Below, piece after piece: positions 1-8,427 of a DNA stretch of 55,569 nucleotides. Made by a program: the position numbers and the translations under genes. The notes under the pieces were generated by a model. It saw only the letters and a list, made by a program, of their open reading frames with translations, was not told the origin of the DNA and did not search any database. The DNA lies in the NCBI GenBank assembly GCA_002435715.1, contig DISD01000040.1, positions 1-55,569 on the forward strand, given 5' to 3'. This stretch comes from Rhodospirillaceae bacterium UBA6219. GTDB taxonomy: Bacteria; Pseudomonadota; Alphaproteobacteria; Rhodospirillales; Magnetospirillaceae. Every line of letters begins with the position of its first letter. The stretch's first letter is position 1.

Positions 1-1091
1 CGCTGCACACCAACGCCCTGGACGAAGCCATCGCCCTGCCGACGCCGTTCTCGGCCCGCATCGCCCGCAACACCCAGCTGATCATCCAAGAAGAGACCGG
101 CATCCCCCATGTGGTCGACCCGCTGGCCGGTTCGTATTACGTGGAAAGCCTGACCAACGCCCTGGCCGAGGAAGCCTGGAAGCTGATCCAGGAAGTGGAA
201 GAGCTGGGTGGCATGACCAAGGCGGTCGAATCCGGCATGCCGAAGATGAAGATCGAGGAAGCCGCCGCCCGTCGTCAGGCCCGCATCGACCGGGGCGAAG
301 AAGTGGTGGTCGGCGTCAACAAGTACCAGCCCGCCGAAGAAGCCCCCATCGAGATCCTGGACGTGGACAACGCCAAGGTCCGCGAGGCCCAGATCGCGCG
401 CTTGAACCAGATCAAGGCCACCCGCGATCAGGCCAAGGTTGACGCCGCTTTGGCCGCTTTGACCCAGGCCGCCGAATCGGGCGAGGGCAATCTGCTGGAA
501 TTGTCGGTCAACGCCAGCCGGGCCCGGGCCACCGTCGGCGAAATCTCGGACGCCATGGAAAAGGCCTTCACCCGTCACCGCGCCGTCAACCGCACCATTT
601 CGGGCGTCTATGGCGGCGTCTACAAGGATGACAGCGACTTCGCCAAGCTGAAGGCCGACATCGATGCCTTCGCCAAGGAAGAAGGCCGTCGCCCGCGTAT
701 GCTGGTGGTCAAGATGGGCCAGGACGGCCACGATCGCGGCGCCAAGGTCATCGCCACCGCCTTTGCCGATATCGGTTTCGACGTCGATGTCGGTCCGCTG
801 TTCCAGACCCCCGACGAAGCCGCCCGTCAGGCCATCGAGAACGACGTGCACATCGTCGCCGCCTCGTCCCTGGCCGCCGGTCACAAGACCCTGGTTCCCC
901 AATTGATCGAGGAACTGAAGAAGCAGGGCGCCGGCGACATCCTGGTGGTCACCGGTGGTGTCATCCCGCAGCAGGATTACGACTTCCTGTACAAGTCGGG
1001 CGTCGCCGCTGTCTATGGCCCGGGCACCAACATCCCCAAGGCCGCCGCCGAGATCCTGGAACTGCTGAAGAAGCAGAAATCCGCCGCCTGA
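1..1091 (+). CDS. scpA: Methylmalonyl-CoA mutase large subunit, 3' part (partial)
   Basis: This is the C-terminal 362 residues of the adenosylcobalamin-dependent enzyme that interconverts (R)-methylmalonyl-CoA and succinyl-CoA. The frame is already open at base 3, so the gene begins upstream of the window. The first visible residues (NALDEAIALPTPFSARIARN) belong to the substrate-binding TIM barrel. The C-terminal B12-binding domain covers roughly bases 690-1080, and its GQDGHDRG motif holds the His (codon 729-731) expected to ligate cobalt from below. The ATG at 111 is internal to the family alignment and is not the start. The gene ends at a strong terminator, so it is the last gene of its unit. 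The large cobalamin cluster downstream supplies its cofactor. Confidence 0.95.
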   Translation, partial: LHTNALDEAIALPTPFSARIARNTQLIIQEETGIPHVVDPLAGSYYVESLTNALAEEAWKLIQEVEELGGMTKAVESGMPKMKIEEAAARRQARIDRGEEVVVGVNKYQPAEEAPIEILDVDNAKVREAQIARLNQIKATRDQAKVDAALAALTQAAESGEGNLLELSVNASRARATVGEISDAMEKAFTRHRAVNRTISGVYGGVYKDDSDFAKLKADIDAFAKEEGRRPRMLVVKMGQDGHDRGAKVIATAFADIGFDVDVGPLFQTPDEAARQAIENDVHIVAASSLAAGHKTLVPQLIEELKKQGAGDILVVTGGVIPQQDYDFLYKSGVAAVYGPGTNIPKAAAEILELLKKQKSAA

Positions 1092-1112
1092 TCCGACGGT
1101 TCCCTGTCACGC

Positions 1113-1147
1113 AAAAGGCCATCCGGGGCAACTCGGATGGCCTTTTT
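1113..1147 (+). terminator. Rho-independent terminator after methylmalonyl-CoA mutase
   Basis: A perfect 9-bp stem (GGCCATCCG at 1117-1125, CGGATGGCC at 1134-1142) with an 8-base loop is followed by TTTTT (1143-1147) and preceded by AAAA. It lies 22 bases after the mutase stop codon. Confidence 0.92.
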
Positions 1148-1202
1148 GCCATTCTGGTCCCATGATGATCGGGGGATGGTCATCAATCGTGGGGTCAAGC
1201 TG

Positions 1203-1691
1203 ATGAAACGCATTCTTTTCATCATGATGATGTTGGCGTCTGCGGCCGCTCAGGCGGCGGAAAGCGGCCCGGTGATCGCACGTCCGCCAGTCTATACGGG
1301 GTCTGCCGCCGTCGATGTGGGCGGTAATCCGGTGAGCGTGGCGATGATCGAGATGATGCCCATGCGCCAATCCACCATGGCCAATCCGTGGTCGCCGCAA
1401 GGGGCGCTGTGGATGGGGGTGCGTTTGGCGGATTTCGTCCAGGCCCATGGACTGGCCGGCCGCGACATCATCTTGCGGGCGCGCGACAATTACACCATCC
1501 GCCTGCGTGCCGCCGAGATCGCCGGCGACGAGCCTTTGTTGGCCACCCGCATGGACGGCGCCCCCTTGGACCCCACCACCACCGGTCCGCTGATGCTGAT
1601 CTGGCCGGCGCAGGCGGAACAGGTGATGGCGAAGACGGCACCCGATGCCAACTGGATTTGGGGTATCGTTGAAATCAAGGCGGCGCCGTAA
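1203..1691 (+). CDS. Small periplasmic SUOX/YedY-like molybdopterin-fold protein
   Basis: A 162-residue exported protein. The ATG at 1203 is chosen because it begins a clean signal peptide (MKRILF, a Met/Leu core, then AAAQAAES); starting further upstream at 1137 would bury the signal and overlap the preceding terminator. The mature part resembles the short secreted proteins annotated as molybdopterin-dependent oxidoreductases of the sulfite-oxidase fold: an RDNYTIRL segment, then LATRMDGAPLD and GPLMLIWP near the C-terminus. I see no cysteine, so the usual molybdenum-ligating Cys is absent and an enzymatic role is doubtful; such proteins are often encoded near signalling genes. The gene is flanked by terminators on both sides and looks monocistronic. 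Confidence 0.6.
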   Translation: MKRILFIMMMLASAAAQAAESGPVIARPPVYTGSAAVDVGGNPVSVAMIEMMPMRQSTMANPWSPQGALWMGVRLADFVQAHGLAGRDIILRARDNYTIRLRAAEIAGDEPLLATRMDGAPLDPTTTGPLMLIWPAQAEQVMAKTAPDANWIWGIVEIKAAP

Positions 1692-1697
1692 GCGACG

Positions 1698-1731
1698 AAA
1701 AAACCCCCGCCAGCGGTGCCGGCGGGGGTTT
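1698..1731. terminator. Bidirectional terminator between convergent genes
   Basis: A perfect 11-bp stem (1701-1711 with 1721-1731, C5/G5 core) has a 9-base loop. Read on the minus strand it is followed by a six-T run, which suits the pyrophosphatase gene; on the plus strand only TTT follows. Confidence 0.9.
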
Positions 1732-1755
1732 CATCATCAGGCGAAGCCCAGAAGC

Positions 1756-2295
1756 TTACTTCTTGGCCTTCTTTTCGGCCTTCTTGATGCCTTCTTCGAT
1801 GATGGTACCGGCCTCTTCCGGACCCCTCCAGCCCAGGCACTTGACCCACTTACCCGCTTCCAGGTCCTTGTAGTGGGCGAAGAAGTGCTCGATCTGCTGG
1901 ATCAGCACGTTGGGCAGGTCTTCGTACGACTTGACCTCGTCGTAATAGGGGTGCAGCTTGGGATGCGGCACCGCCAGGATCTTTTCGTCCTGGCCGCTTT
2001 CGTCTTCCATCAGCAGCACGCCGATGGGGCGGCAGCGCATGACCGAGCCGACGGCGACGCCGTGCTTGCCGACCACCATCACGTCCACCGGGTCACCGTC
2101 TTCCGACAGGGTATGCGGGATGAAACCGTAATTGGTGGGGTAGTACATGGCGGTGTGCAGGAAGCGGTCCACGAACATGGCGCCCGATTCCTTGCAGATT
2201 TCGTACTTCACCGGCTCGCCGCGCAGCGGGATCTCGATGATCACGTTGATGTCGTTGGGCGGGTTCTTGCCGATGGGGATCTTCTTGATGTCCAT
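1756..2295 (-). CDS. ppa: Inorganic pyrophosphatase
   Basis: A 179-residue soluble family I pyrophosphatase, which hydrolyses pyrophosphate to two phosphates and pulls biosynthetic reactions forward in the cytoplasm. The signature DGDPVDVMVVG carries the metal-binding aspartates, and the length matches the bacterial hexameric type (E. coli about 175). The start is preceded by AAGGA about 12 bases upstream, inside the end of the alanine dehydrogenase gene. Only three bases separate the two genes, so they are very likely co-transcribed. The C-terminus is lysine-rich. Confidence 0.96.
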   Translation of the reverse strand: MDIKKIPIGKNPPNDINVIIEIPLRGEPVKYEICKESGAMFVDRFLHTAMYYPTNYGFIPHTLSEDGDPVDVMVVGKHGVAVGSVMRCRPIGVLLMEDESGQDEKILAVPHPKLHPYYDEVKSYEDLPNVLIQQIEHFFAHYKDLEAGKWVKCLGWRGPEEAGTIIEEGIKKAEKKAKK

Positions 2296-2298
2296 TTT

Positions 2299-3429
2299 TT
2301 ATGGTCCTTGTTGCCTTGTCAAAGCGACCTCGGGGTCCAAATACCCTAAACCAAGGTCGCGCGCCACTGCCGCGTGCGTGATATTGCCGAGACAGACGTT
2401 CAAACCGGCCCTGAGATGGCAATCTTGGGTCAAGGCGGCGGCCCATCCGTGATCGGCCAGGGCCAGCACGAAGGGCAGGGTGGCGTTGCCCAAAGCAAAA
2501 GCCGAGGTCCGCGCCACCGCGCCAGGCATATTGGTGACGCAGTAATGCACCACGCCGGATTGCACATAAGTGGGCTGGGCGTGGCTGGTCGGGCGCGAGG
2601 TGGCGATACAGCCGCCCTGGTCAATGGCGACATCGACGATCACCGAACCGGGCCGCATGGCGGCGACCACCTGTTCCGACACCAGTCGCGGCGCCGCCGC
2701 GCCGGGCACCAATACGGCGCCCACCAGCAAATCGGCCTGGGCGCACAAGGTCTCGATGGCGTCCAAGGTGGCGAAGCGGGTGTTGATCCGTCCGCCGAAC
2801 ACGTCGTCCAGATGGCGCAGTCGCGGCAGCGACTTGTCCAGGATGGTGACCCGTGCCCCCAATCCCATGGCCATGCGCGCCGCACTGGTGCCGACCACGC
2901 CACCGCCCAAAACCACCACATGGCCGGGGGCCACGCCGGGCACGCCGCCCAACAAGATGCCGGCGCCGCCTTGTTCCTTTTCCAGGCAATGGGCGCCCAC
3001 CTGCACCGCCATGCGGCCGGCCACCTCGCTCATCGGGGCCAAAAGCGGCAGGCCACCCTGGGCATCGGTGACCGTCTCGTAGGCGATGGCGACGCAGCCC
3101 GACTTGATCAAGGCCTGGGTCTGGTCGGGGTCGGGGGCCAGATGCAGATAGGTGAACAGGATCTGGCCGGGGCGCAACAGGCCGAATTCGGCGGGCTGCG
3201 GTTCCTTGACCTTGACGATCATATCCGCATTGGCAAAGACCTGGGCGGCGTCAGCGGCGATGTCCGCCCCGGCGGCGACGTAAACCTCGTCGCCACAGCC
3301 GATCCCGGCCCCGGCGCCGGTTTGCACCAACACCCGGTGGCCGTGATGGACCAGTTCGCGCACCGCCTCGGGCACCAGCCCGACGCGGTATTCGTGGATT
3401 TTGATTTCTTTGGGAACGCCGACACGCAT
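2299..3429 (-). CDS. ald: Alanine dehydrogenase
   Basis: A 376-residue NAD-dependent L-alanine dehydrogenase that reversibly converts alanine to pyruvate and ammonia. The N-terminus MRVGVPKEIK is the conserved family opening, followed by the substrate-binding residues of the AlaDh/PNT N-domain. A Rossmann segment (VVVLGGGVVGTSAARMAMG) lies mid-protein. An in-frame ATG at 3441 would add four residues. I prefer 3429 because it gives the canonical MRVGVPKE start and GGGGG lies just upstream. A TATAAA-like -10 on the minus strand (3458-3453) would also leave almost no leader for the longer form. The gene is followed by ppa after three bases. Confidence 0.93.
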   Translation of the reverse strand: MRVGVPKEIKIHEYRVGLVPEAVRELVHHGHRVLVQTGAGAGIGCGDEVYVAAGADIAADAAQVFANADMIVKVKEPQPAEFGLLRPGQILFTYLHLAPDPDQTQALIKSGCVAIAYETVTDAQGGLPLLAPMSEVAGRMAVQVGAHCLEKEQGGAGILLGGVPGVAPGHVVVLGGGVVGTSAARMAMGLGARVTILDKSLPRLRHLDDVFGGRINTRFATLDAIETLCAQADLLVGAVLVPGAAAPRLVSEQVVAAMRPGSVIVDVAIDQGGCIATSRPTSHAQPTYVQSGVVHYCVTNMPGAVARTSAFALGNATLPFVLALADHGWAAALTQDCHLRAGLNVCLGNITHAAVARDLGLGYLDPEVALTRQQGP

Positions 3430-3495
3430 GGGGACCCCCATTGGGCTGTTCTTTTATAAGAGAATGATCCTAAGCCGGGGCCGCTTCAACCCGCC

Positions 3496-4767
3496 TTAAG
3501 CTTTTGCGGGTTCCACCCGCCGACGCATCCACACCAACAAAACCAGACCCGGTACGGCGACCAGGGTGGAAACCAGGAAGAAGTCGACCCAGCCCAGCTT
3601 CTGGGCGATCACCCCGGTGGTGGAAGCGATCAGGGTGCGGCCGACAGCGGCCAGGGACGATACCAGGGCGTATTGGGTGCCGGTATAAGACAGGCTGCAC
3701 AGCCCCGACATATAGGCGACGAAGGCGGCCGATCCCAAACCCCCGGAAAAGTTCTCGATGGCGATGGTCAGGGTCAGGGCGGCGATGTTGTGACCCATCA
3801 CCGCCTGCCAGGCGAACATCAGGTTGGACGCCATCTGCAAAACGCCGCACAGCAACAGGCTTTTGAACAGGCCCAGCCGCGCCACCATCACGCCGCCGAC
3901 GAAGGTGCCGGCCAAAGTGGCGGTGAAGCCGAAGACTTTCGACACCGAGGCGATCTCGTTCTTGGAAAAGCCCATCTGTACATAGAAGGGATTGGCCATG
4001 ACACCGGCGAAGGCGTCGCCCAGCTTGTAAAGCAGGATCAGCGCCAGCACGGCGACGATCATCCAGCCCTGACGCCGGGCCATGTCCAAGAACGGATCGG
4101 CCACCGCGTGACGGACCCAGCCCATGAAGCCGGGCGGGGCCGGCGGCAATTCACCTTTCGGTTCGGGGTTGAACAAAACGGTCAGCACGCCCACCCCCAC
4201 CAGGACGGCCATGGCGCCATAGGTCACGGCCCAGGATTGGCTGAACTGGGCCAGATACAGGGCCCCGGCGCCGCTGGTCAGCATGGCGATGCGGTATCCG
4301 GCCTGCACGGCGGCGGCCCCGGCGCCATATTGCTCGGGTTCGAGGATTTCCACCCGATAGGCGTCGATGACGATGTCCTGGCTGGCCGAGCAGAACGCCA
4401 CCAGCACCGCCAACGCCGCCGTTACTTCGGGCCGGGCGACGGGATCGTTGCTCCCCAAGGCCAGCAACGCCCCGATCAGCAGGAATTGGGTCATCAGCAT
4501 GAAGGCGCGACGGCGGCCGAACAGCTTGGTCAGGATCGGCAGCCGCACATGGTCGATCAGCGGCGCCCAGGCGAATTTGAAGATGTAAGGGGTGCCCACC
4601 AGCGAGAAATAGCCGATGGTGGCCAAGGACACCTGGGCCTCGGCCAGCCACAAAGCCAGGGTCGAGCCGGTCAACGCCAAGGGCAGGCCGCTGGAGAACC
4701 CCAGCAGCAAGATGGTCAGGATGCGGCGGTCGCCATAGACCGCCAGCGCCGCCTTCAACTTGTCCAT
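3496..4767 (-). CDS. ampG: AmpG-family muropeptide permease (MFS)
   Basis: A 423-residue inner-membrane major facilitator protein with about 12 hydrophobic segments. The opening (ILLLGFSSGLPLALTGSTLA, then the LIDHVRLP and RRRAFMLMTQ segments) is characteristic of AmpG, which imports GlcNAc-anhydroMurNAc peptides for cell-wall recycling and, in some bacteria, for beta-lactamase induction. The start at 4767 is chosen because GAAGGG lies five bases upstream; a GTG at 4782 would lack a ribosome site. Other members of the PAT/AmpG family transport other solutes, so the substrate is inferred. Confidence 0.85.
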   Translation of the reverse strand: MDKLKAALAVYGDRRILTILLLGFSSGLPLALTGSTLALWLAEAQVSLATIGYFSLVGTPYIFKFAWAPLIDHVRLPILTKLFGRRRAFMLMTQFLLIGALLALGSNDPVARPEVTAALAVLVAFCSASQDIVIDAYRVEILEPEQYGAGAAAVQAGYRIAMLTSGAGALYLAQFSQSWAVTYGAMAVLVGVGVLTVLFNPEPKGELPPAPPGFMGWVRHAVADPFLDMARRQGWMIVAVLALILLYKLGDAFAGVMANPFYVQMGFSKNEIASVSKVFGFTATLAGTFVGGVMVARLGLFKSLLLCGVLQMASNLMFAWQAVMGHNIAALTLTIAIENFSGGLGSAAFVAYMSGLCSLSYTGTQYALVSSLAAVGRTLIASTTGVIAQKLGWVDFFLVSTLVAVPGLVLLVWMRRRVEPAKA

Positions 4768-4824
4768 GAATGCCCTTCGCACAAGGTGGGAGCGCCAGAT
4801 TGACCGGACCGGGTTAAGGAGCCG

Positions 4825-5397
4825 CTAAAACTGATCCAGTTCCGCATCCCAATAAAGGAAGTCGTTCCATGATTGGTGCAGGAAGTTGGGCGGGAAGGCG
4901 CGGCCGTTTTCCTGAAGCTGGAAATTGCTGGGTTCGATGGGCCAGTGCAGCAGCTTCATGCCGGCCTGGGCCAACAATTTGTGGCCCTTTTTCAGATTGC
5001 ACGGCGAACAGGCGGCGACCACGTTCATCCAATTGGTCCGTCCGCCGAGCGCGCGCGGGATGACGTGGTCGAAGGTCAGATCGTGGGTGGCGAAGGGCTC
5101 GCCACAATATTGGCAGGTGAAGCGGTCGCGCAGGAAGACGTTGAAGCGGGTGAAGGCCGGTCGGCGGGCGGCGGGGACGTATTCCTTCAGCGAAATGACG
5201 CTGGGCAGGCGCATGGACCAACTGGGAGAGCGTATTTCCCGATCGTATTCGGACACCACGTTGACGCGGTCAGAGACGACGGCCTTGACTGCCTCTTGCC
5301 ATGACCAAAGAGACAGCGGGAAATAGCTGAGCGGCCTGAAATCCGCGTTCAGCACCAAGGCTGGAAAGCCTGAGTCTACACTCAATAGCACCTCCAT
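4825..5397 (-). CDS. HNH endonuclease domain protein
   Basis: A 190-residue protein with a complete HNH/McrA-type zinc nuclease fold. A CQYCGEPF knuckle is followed by the catalytic segment LTFDHVIPRALGG, then the AACSPCNLKKGHK knuckle. The N-terminal region (PALVLNADFRPLSYFPLSLW) is typical of the small stand-alone HNH proteins common in alphaproteobacteria and cyanobacteria. The reading frame is open upstream to 5649, but that extension lies antisense to and inside the esterase region and has no family character, so I start at the ATG at 5397. The ribosome site is weak. No methylase partner lies nearby, so a restriction role is not supported. Confidence 0.82.
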   Translation of the reverse strand: MEVLLSVDSGFPALVLNADFRPLSYFPLSLWSWQEAVKAVVSDRVNVVSEYDREIRSPSWSMRLPSVISLKEYVPAARRPAFTRFNVFLRDRFTCQYCGEPFATHDLTFDHVIPRALGGRTNWMNVVAACSPCNLKKGHKLLAQAGMKLLHWPIEPSNFQLQENGRAFPPNFLHQSWNDFLYWDAELDQF

Positions 5398-5470
5398 CGG
5401 CCGTTGCCACAAGATAGTGGTTTTGGAGGCGCAAATCCATCCCCGTCCCGATGACCGTTTCGGGAAGTTT

Positions 5471-6139
5471 TTATTGGGGTAGCGGTAATCCAAAGGATTG
5501 ACGCAGGAAGGCGGTGGCCAGTGCCAGACCGGGGCCGTCGATGGAATGGTCCAGATCGGGGCGCATTTCCGCCAGCACCGGAATCCCCACCGCCCCCAAG
5601 GCGGCCTCGGCGGCGGCCAGACTGGCCGGGTTGACCACCGGATCGGCATCGCCGTGGATCAGCAGGACACGGGGGCGGGACTGGATTTCGCCGCCCAGGG
5701 TCTCGGCCGCCACCACGGCACCGGAAAAACCGACGATCGCCGAACAGGCACTGGCCCGGCGCGGCCCCACATGCAGCGACATCATGGTGCCCTGGGAAAA
5801 GCCGATCAGCGCCAAAGCGTCGTCATCAAGGCCGTATTCGGCCAGTTTGGAATCGATGAAGGCATCAAGGATCGGGGCGGTGGCACGAATGCCGGCGGCC
5901 AAAGCCGGCCCCGAGCGGTCCTGCAGGGAAAACCACTGGCGGCCAAAGGGCGCCATGTCATAGGCGAACGGCGCATCGGGCGAGATGAACACCGCGTCGG
6001 GCAGCATGGGGGCGATATAGGGCACCAATCCGAACAGATCTTCGCCATTGGCCCCCACTCCATGCAGCAGGATCACCATCTGCTTGGCGGGGCCGCCGGA
6101 AACCGGCGGGGCGATATGGATGTTGTCGATGGCGGCCAT
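5471..6139 (-). CDS. Phospholipase/carboxylesterase family alpha/beta hydrolase
   Basis: A 222-residue cytoplasmic serine hydrolase of the carboxylesterase 2 family (YpfH/EstB type). Visible features are the oxyanion-hole segment VILLHGVGANGEDLFGL, the nucleophile elbow GFSQG, the acid region LLIHGDADPVV, and a catalytic His near DLDHSIDG. The ATG at 6139 has GAGGA six bases upstream and is preferred over a GTG at 6163. The gene is divergent from gluQ, with about 41 bases shared. The substrate cannot be told from sequence. Confidence 0.88.
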   Translation of the reverse strand: MAAIDNIHIAPPVSGGPAKQMVILLHGVGANGEDLFGLVPYIAPMLPDAVFISPDAPFAYDMAPFGRQWFSLQDRSGPALAAGIRATAPILDAFIDSKLAEYGLDDDALALIGFSQGTMMSLHVGPRRASACSAIVGFSGAVVAAETLGGEIQSRPRVLLIHGDADPVVNPASLAAAEAALGAVGIPVLAEMRPDLDHSIDGPGLALATAFLRQSFGLPLPQ

Positions 6140-6180
6140 GGCTGTCCTCGGATGGGGGCTCACAAGTCGGCGATTATGGT

Positions 6181-7065
6181 ATGGTTCGCGCCATGAACCA
6201 AGCCGCTTCGGTCATCACCCGCTTCGCCCCCAGCCCCACCGGGCTTTTACATCTGGGCCATGCCTATTCGGCGGCTTTCGCCCATCACCACGCCCGGGTG
6301 ACGGGGGGGCGTTTCCTGCTGCGTCTGGAAGACATCGATGGCGGGCGCTGCCGGCCCCAATTCGACGCCGCCATCCTGGAAGACCTGACCTGGCTGGGCC
6401 TGGATTGGGATGGCGACATCCGCCGCCAGTCCCAGCATCTGGATGAATACCGAGCCGTTCTGGACCGGCTGGACCAACGCGGTTTGCTGTATCCGTGTTT
6501 TTGTACCCGCAGGGATATCGAGGCTGAAATCACCCGTTCCGGCCATGCCCCCCATGGTCCCGACGGGGTGCTGTATCCCGGTCTGTGCCGGTCCCTGTCG
6601 GCGACGGAACGGCAAGATCGCATGCAATCCGGTCAGCCTTTCGCCCTGCGCCTGGACATGGCGGCGGCTTTGGCCCTGGTGGGACCGTTAAGCTGGCGCG
6701 ACCTGGACAAGGGGGTGCAGATGGCGCAGCCGCAGATTTTCGGTGACGTGGTGTTGGCCCGCAAGGACACGCCGACCAGCTATCATCTGGCGGTGACCTG
6801 GGACGACGCGTTGCAAGGGGTCAGCTTGGTGACACGGGGCCGCGATCTGTTCGAAGCCACCCATGTGCATCGGCTGTTGCAGGCTTTGCTGGATTTGCCG
6901 GTGCCCGCTTATCGCCACCACGGGCTGCTGACCGACGAAAACGGCCGGCGCTATGCCAAGCGCGACCATTCGCTGACCATCGCCTCTTTACGTCAGGCTG
7001 GGCATACGCCCCAACAGGTGCGGTCCCTGGCGGGATTTGATAGTCTGTCGCAACAATACCCCTAG
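6181..7065 (+). CDS. gluQ: Glutamyl-Q tRNA(Asp) synthetase
   Basis: A 294-residue truncated glutamyl-tRNA synthetase paralogue that attaches glutamate to the queuosine base of tRNA(Asp). It has the class I opening RFAPSPTGLLHLGHAYSA (HIGH-like motif) and a zinc knuckle (YPCFCTRRD then YPGLCR). AKRDHSLT replaces the KMSKS loop. It lacks the anticodon-binding domain, as expected for YadB/GluQ. No clear ribosome site precedes either the ATG at 6181 or the one at 6193 (MNQAASVITRF), so the exact start is open. Confidence 0.93.
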   Translation: MVRAMNQAASVITRFAPSPTGLLHLGHAYSAAFAHHHARVTGGRFLLRLEDIDGGRCRPQFDAAILEDLTWLGLDWDGDIRRQSQHLDEYRAVLDRLDQRGLLYPCFCTRRDIEAEITRSGHAPHGPDGVLYPGLCRSLSATERQDRMQSGQPFALRLDMAAALALVGPLSWRDLDKGVQMAQPQIFGDVVLARKDTPTSYHLAVTWDDALQGVSLVTRGRDLFEATHVHRLLQALLDLPVPAYRHHGLLTDENGRRYAKRDHSLTIASLRQAGHTPQQVRSLAGFDSLSQQYP

Positions 7066-7077
7066 GGAAGGAAGCCC

Positions 7078-7686
7078 ATGACCGAGGAAGCCGACGGCCA
7101 GCGCCACAAGGAAAAGATGGCCAAGAAAAAGGCCAGCCGCGACAAGCTGATGGCCAAGAAGCAGGGCGAAAAAGGTCTGTTGATCGTCCATACCGGGCCG
7201 GGCAAGGGCAAGTCCAGCGCCGCTTTCGGCATGGCCATCCGCTGTGTCGGCCACGGTTTCAAGGTGGGCATCGTCCAGTTCATCAAGGGGGCTTGGGACA
7301 CCGCCGAGCGCCGGGTATTGGAAGGTTTCCCCGATCTGGTCACCTTCAAGGCCATGGGCGAGGGCTTCACCTGGGAAACCCAGGACCGCGAGCGCGACGT
7401 CGCCGCCGCATCCCGCGCCTGGGAGGTGGCGGCCGAGATGCTGGCCGACGCCGACATCCGCATGGTCATCTTGGACGAAATCAACGTTGCCCTGCGTTAC
7501 GACTATCTGAACCTGGACCGGGTTCTGGACGTGGTCGCCGCCCGCCCCGAGGGCCAGCACGTGGTGATGACCGGGCGCAACGCGTTACCGCCGTTGATCG
7601 AGGCCGCCGATCTGGTCACCGAGATGACCCTGGTCAAACATCCCTTCCGTTCGGGCATCAAGGCCCAGCCGGGGGTGGAATATTAA
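7078..7686 (+). CDS. cobO: Cob(I)yrinic acid a,c-diamide adenosyltransferase
   Basis: A 202-residue CobA/CobO/BtuR-type corrinoid adenosyltransferase, which transfers the 5'-deoxyadenosyl group of ATP to cobalt(I) corrinoids. A P-loop variant GPGKGKSSAAFG starts at residue 40, and the ILDEIN segment follows. The N-terminal 30 residues are lysine-rich. AGGAAG lies just upstream of the ATG. It opens the cobalamin region, 12 bases after gluQ. Confidence 0.95.
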   Translation: MTEEADGQRHKEKMAKKKASRDKLMAKKQGEKGLLIVHTGPGKGKSSAAFGMAIRCVGHGFKVGIVQFIKGAWDTAERRVLEGFPDLVTFKAMGEGFTWETQDRERDVAAASRAWEVAAEMLADADIRMVILDEINVALRYDYLNLDRVLDVVAARPEGQHVVMTGRNALPPLIEAADLVTEMTLVKHPFRSGIKAQPGVEY

Positions 7687-7749
7687 CCGTTTTCTAACCC
7701 GCTTGGTGCAAGCCGTTCAGCAGATGGGTGCCGATTCGGAGGTTTTGCC

Positions 7750-8427
7750 ATGATGTCACGCCTGTTCACATTGGTCCTGACCGTTGGTCTGGCCTTGGTT
7801 TCGCCTGTCCGGGCCGAGGTGGTGACCGACCAGACCCTGATGGTCAACAAGGCGGCCACCACCGTCGAACGGCTGATGCGTGACGCCAATTTGCAAAACG
7901 ATTTGCGGGCCAAGCTGGTCCGGGCGCGGGCCGTGCTGGTGGTCCCCGATCTGGTCAAGGGCGGCTTCATTTTGGGGGCGGAATATGGCACCGGGGTGCT
8001 GTTGACCCGCGATGCGGGCGGCCAATGGTCGGGGCCGGCTTTCTATTCGGTGGCTTCCGGCTCGGTGGGATTGCAGATCGGTGTCCAAGACGCCGAAAGC
8101 ATCTTCGTCATCATGAGCGATTCCGGTCTTCGCGCCATCATGGACAACCGTTTCAAGGCCGGGGCTGATGCCGGCATCGCCGTCGCCCATGTGGGGGCCG
8201 GTGCCGAAGCCGCCACCACCACCAATGTGGGCGCCGACATCTTCGCCTTCAACAAGGCGGTGGGGGCTTATGGTGGCGCCTCGCTGGAAGGGTCGGGCAT
8301 CTTGCCCCGTCATTCGTGGAACGCCGCTTATTACGGCGGCAACCCGACGCCCCAAGACATCGTCATCGCCCGTCAGTTGGACAATCCGCAGGCCAGGCTG
8401 CTGAAGGAGCGTCTGCTTGGCAAATAA
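7750..8427 (+). CDS. Secreted SYLF (Ysc84/DUF500) domain protein
   Basis: A 225-residue exported protein with a Sec signal peptide (MMSRLF, hydrophobic core, SPVRAEV). It is followed by the SYLF lipid-binding domain: AKGVLVVPD-type text (ARAVLVVPDLVKGGFILG), GVLLTRDAGGQWSGPAFYS, and GLQIGVQDAE. SYLF domains bind phospholipids in eukaryotes; the bacterial role is unknown. GGAGG precedes the start. The gene sits between cobO and cobQ, and its last codons overlap the start of cobQ, so it is probably co-transcribed with cobalamin genes, although no link to B12 is known. Confidence 0.85.
   Translation: MMSRLFTLVLTVGLALVSPVRAEVVTDQTLMVNKAATTVERLMRDANLQNDLRAKLVRARAVLVVPDLVKGGFILGAEYGTGVLLTRDAGGQWSGPAFYSVASGSVGLQIGVQDAESIFVIMSDSGLRAIMDNRFKAGADAGIAVAHVGAGAEAATTTNVGADIFAFNKAVGAYGGASLEGSGILPRHSWNAAYYGGNPTPQDIVIARQLDNPQARLLKERLLGK

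Noticed and set aside
4825..5397. Restriction-modification system around the HNH gene
   Set aside because: No methyltransferase or specificity gene adjoins; neighbours are AmpG and an esterase.
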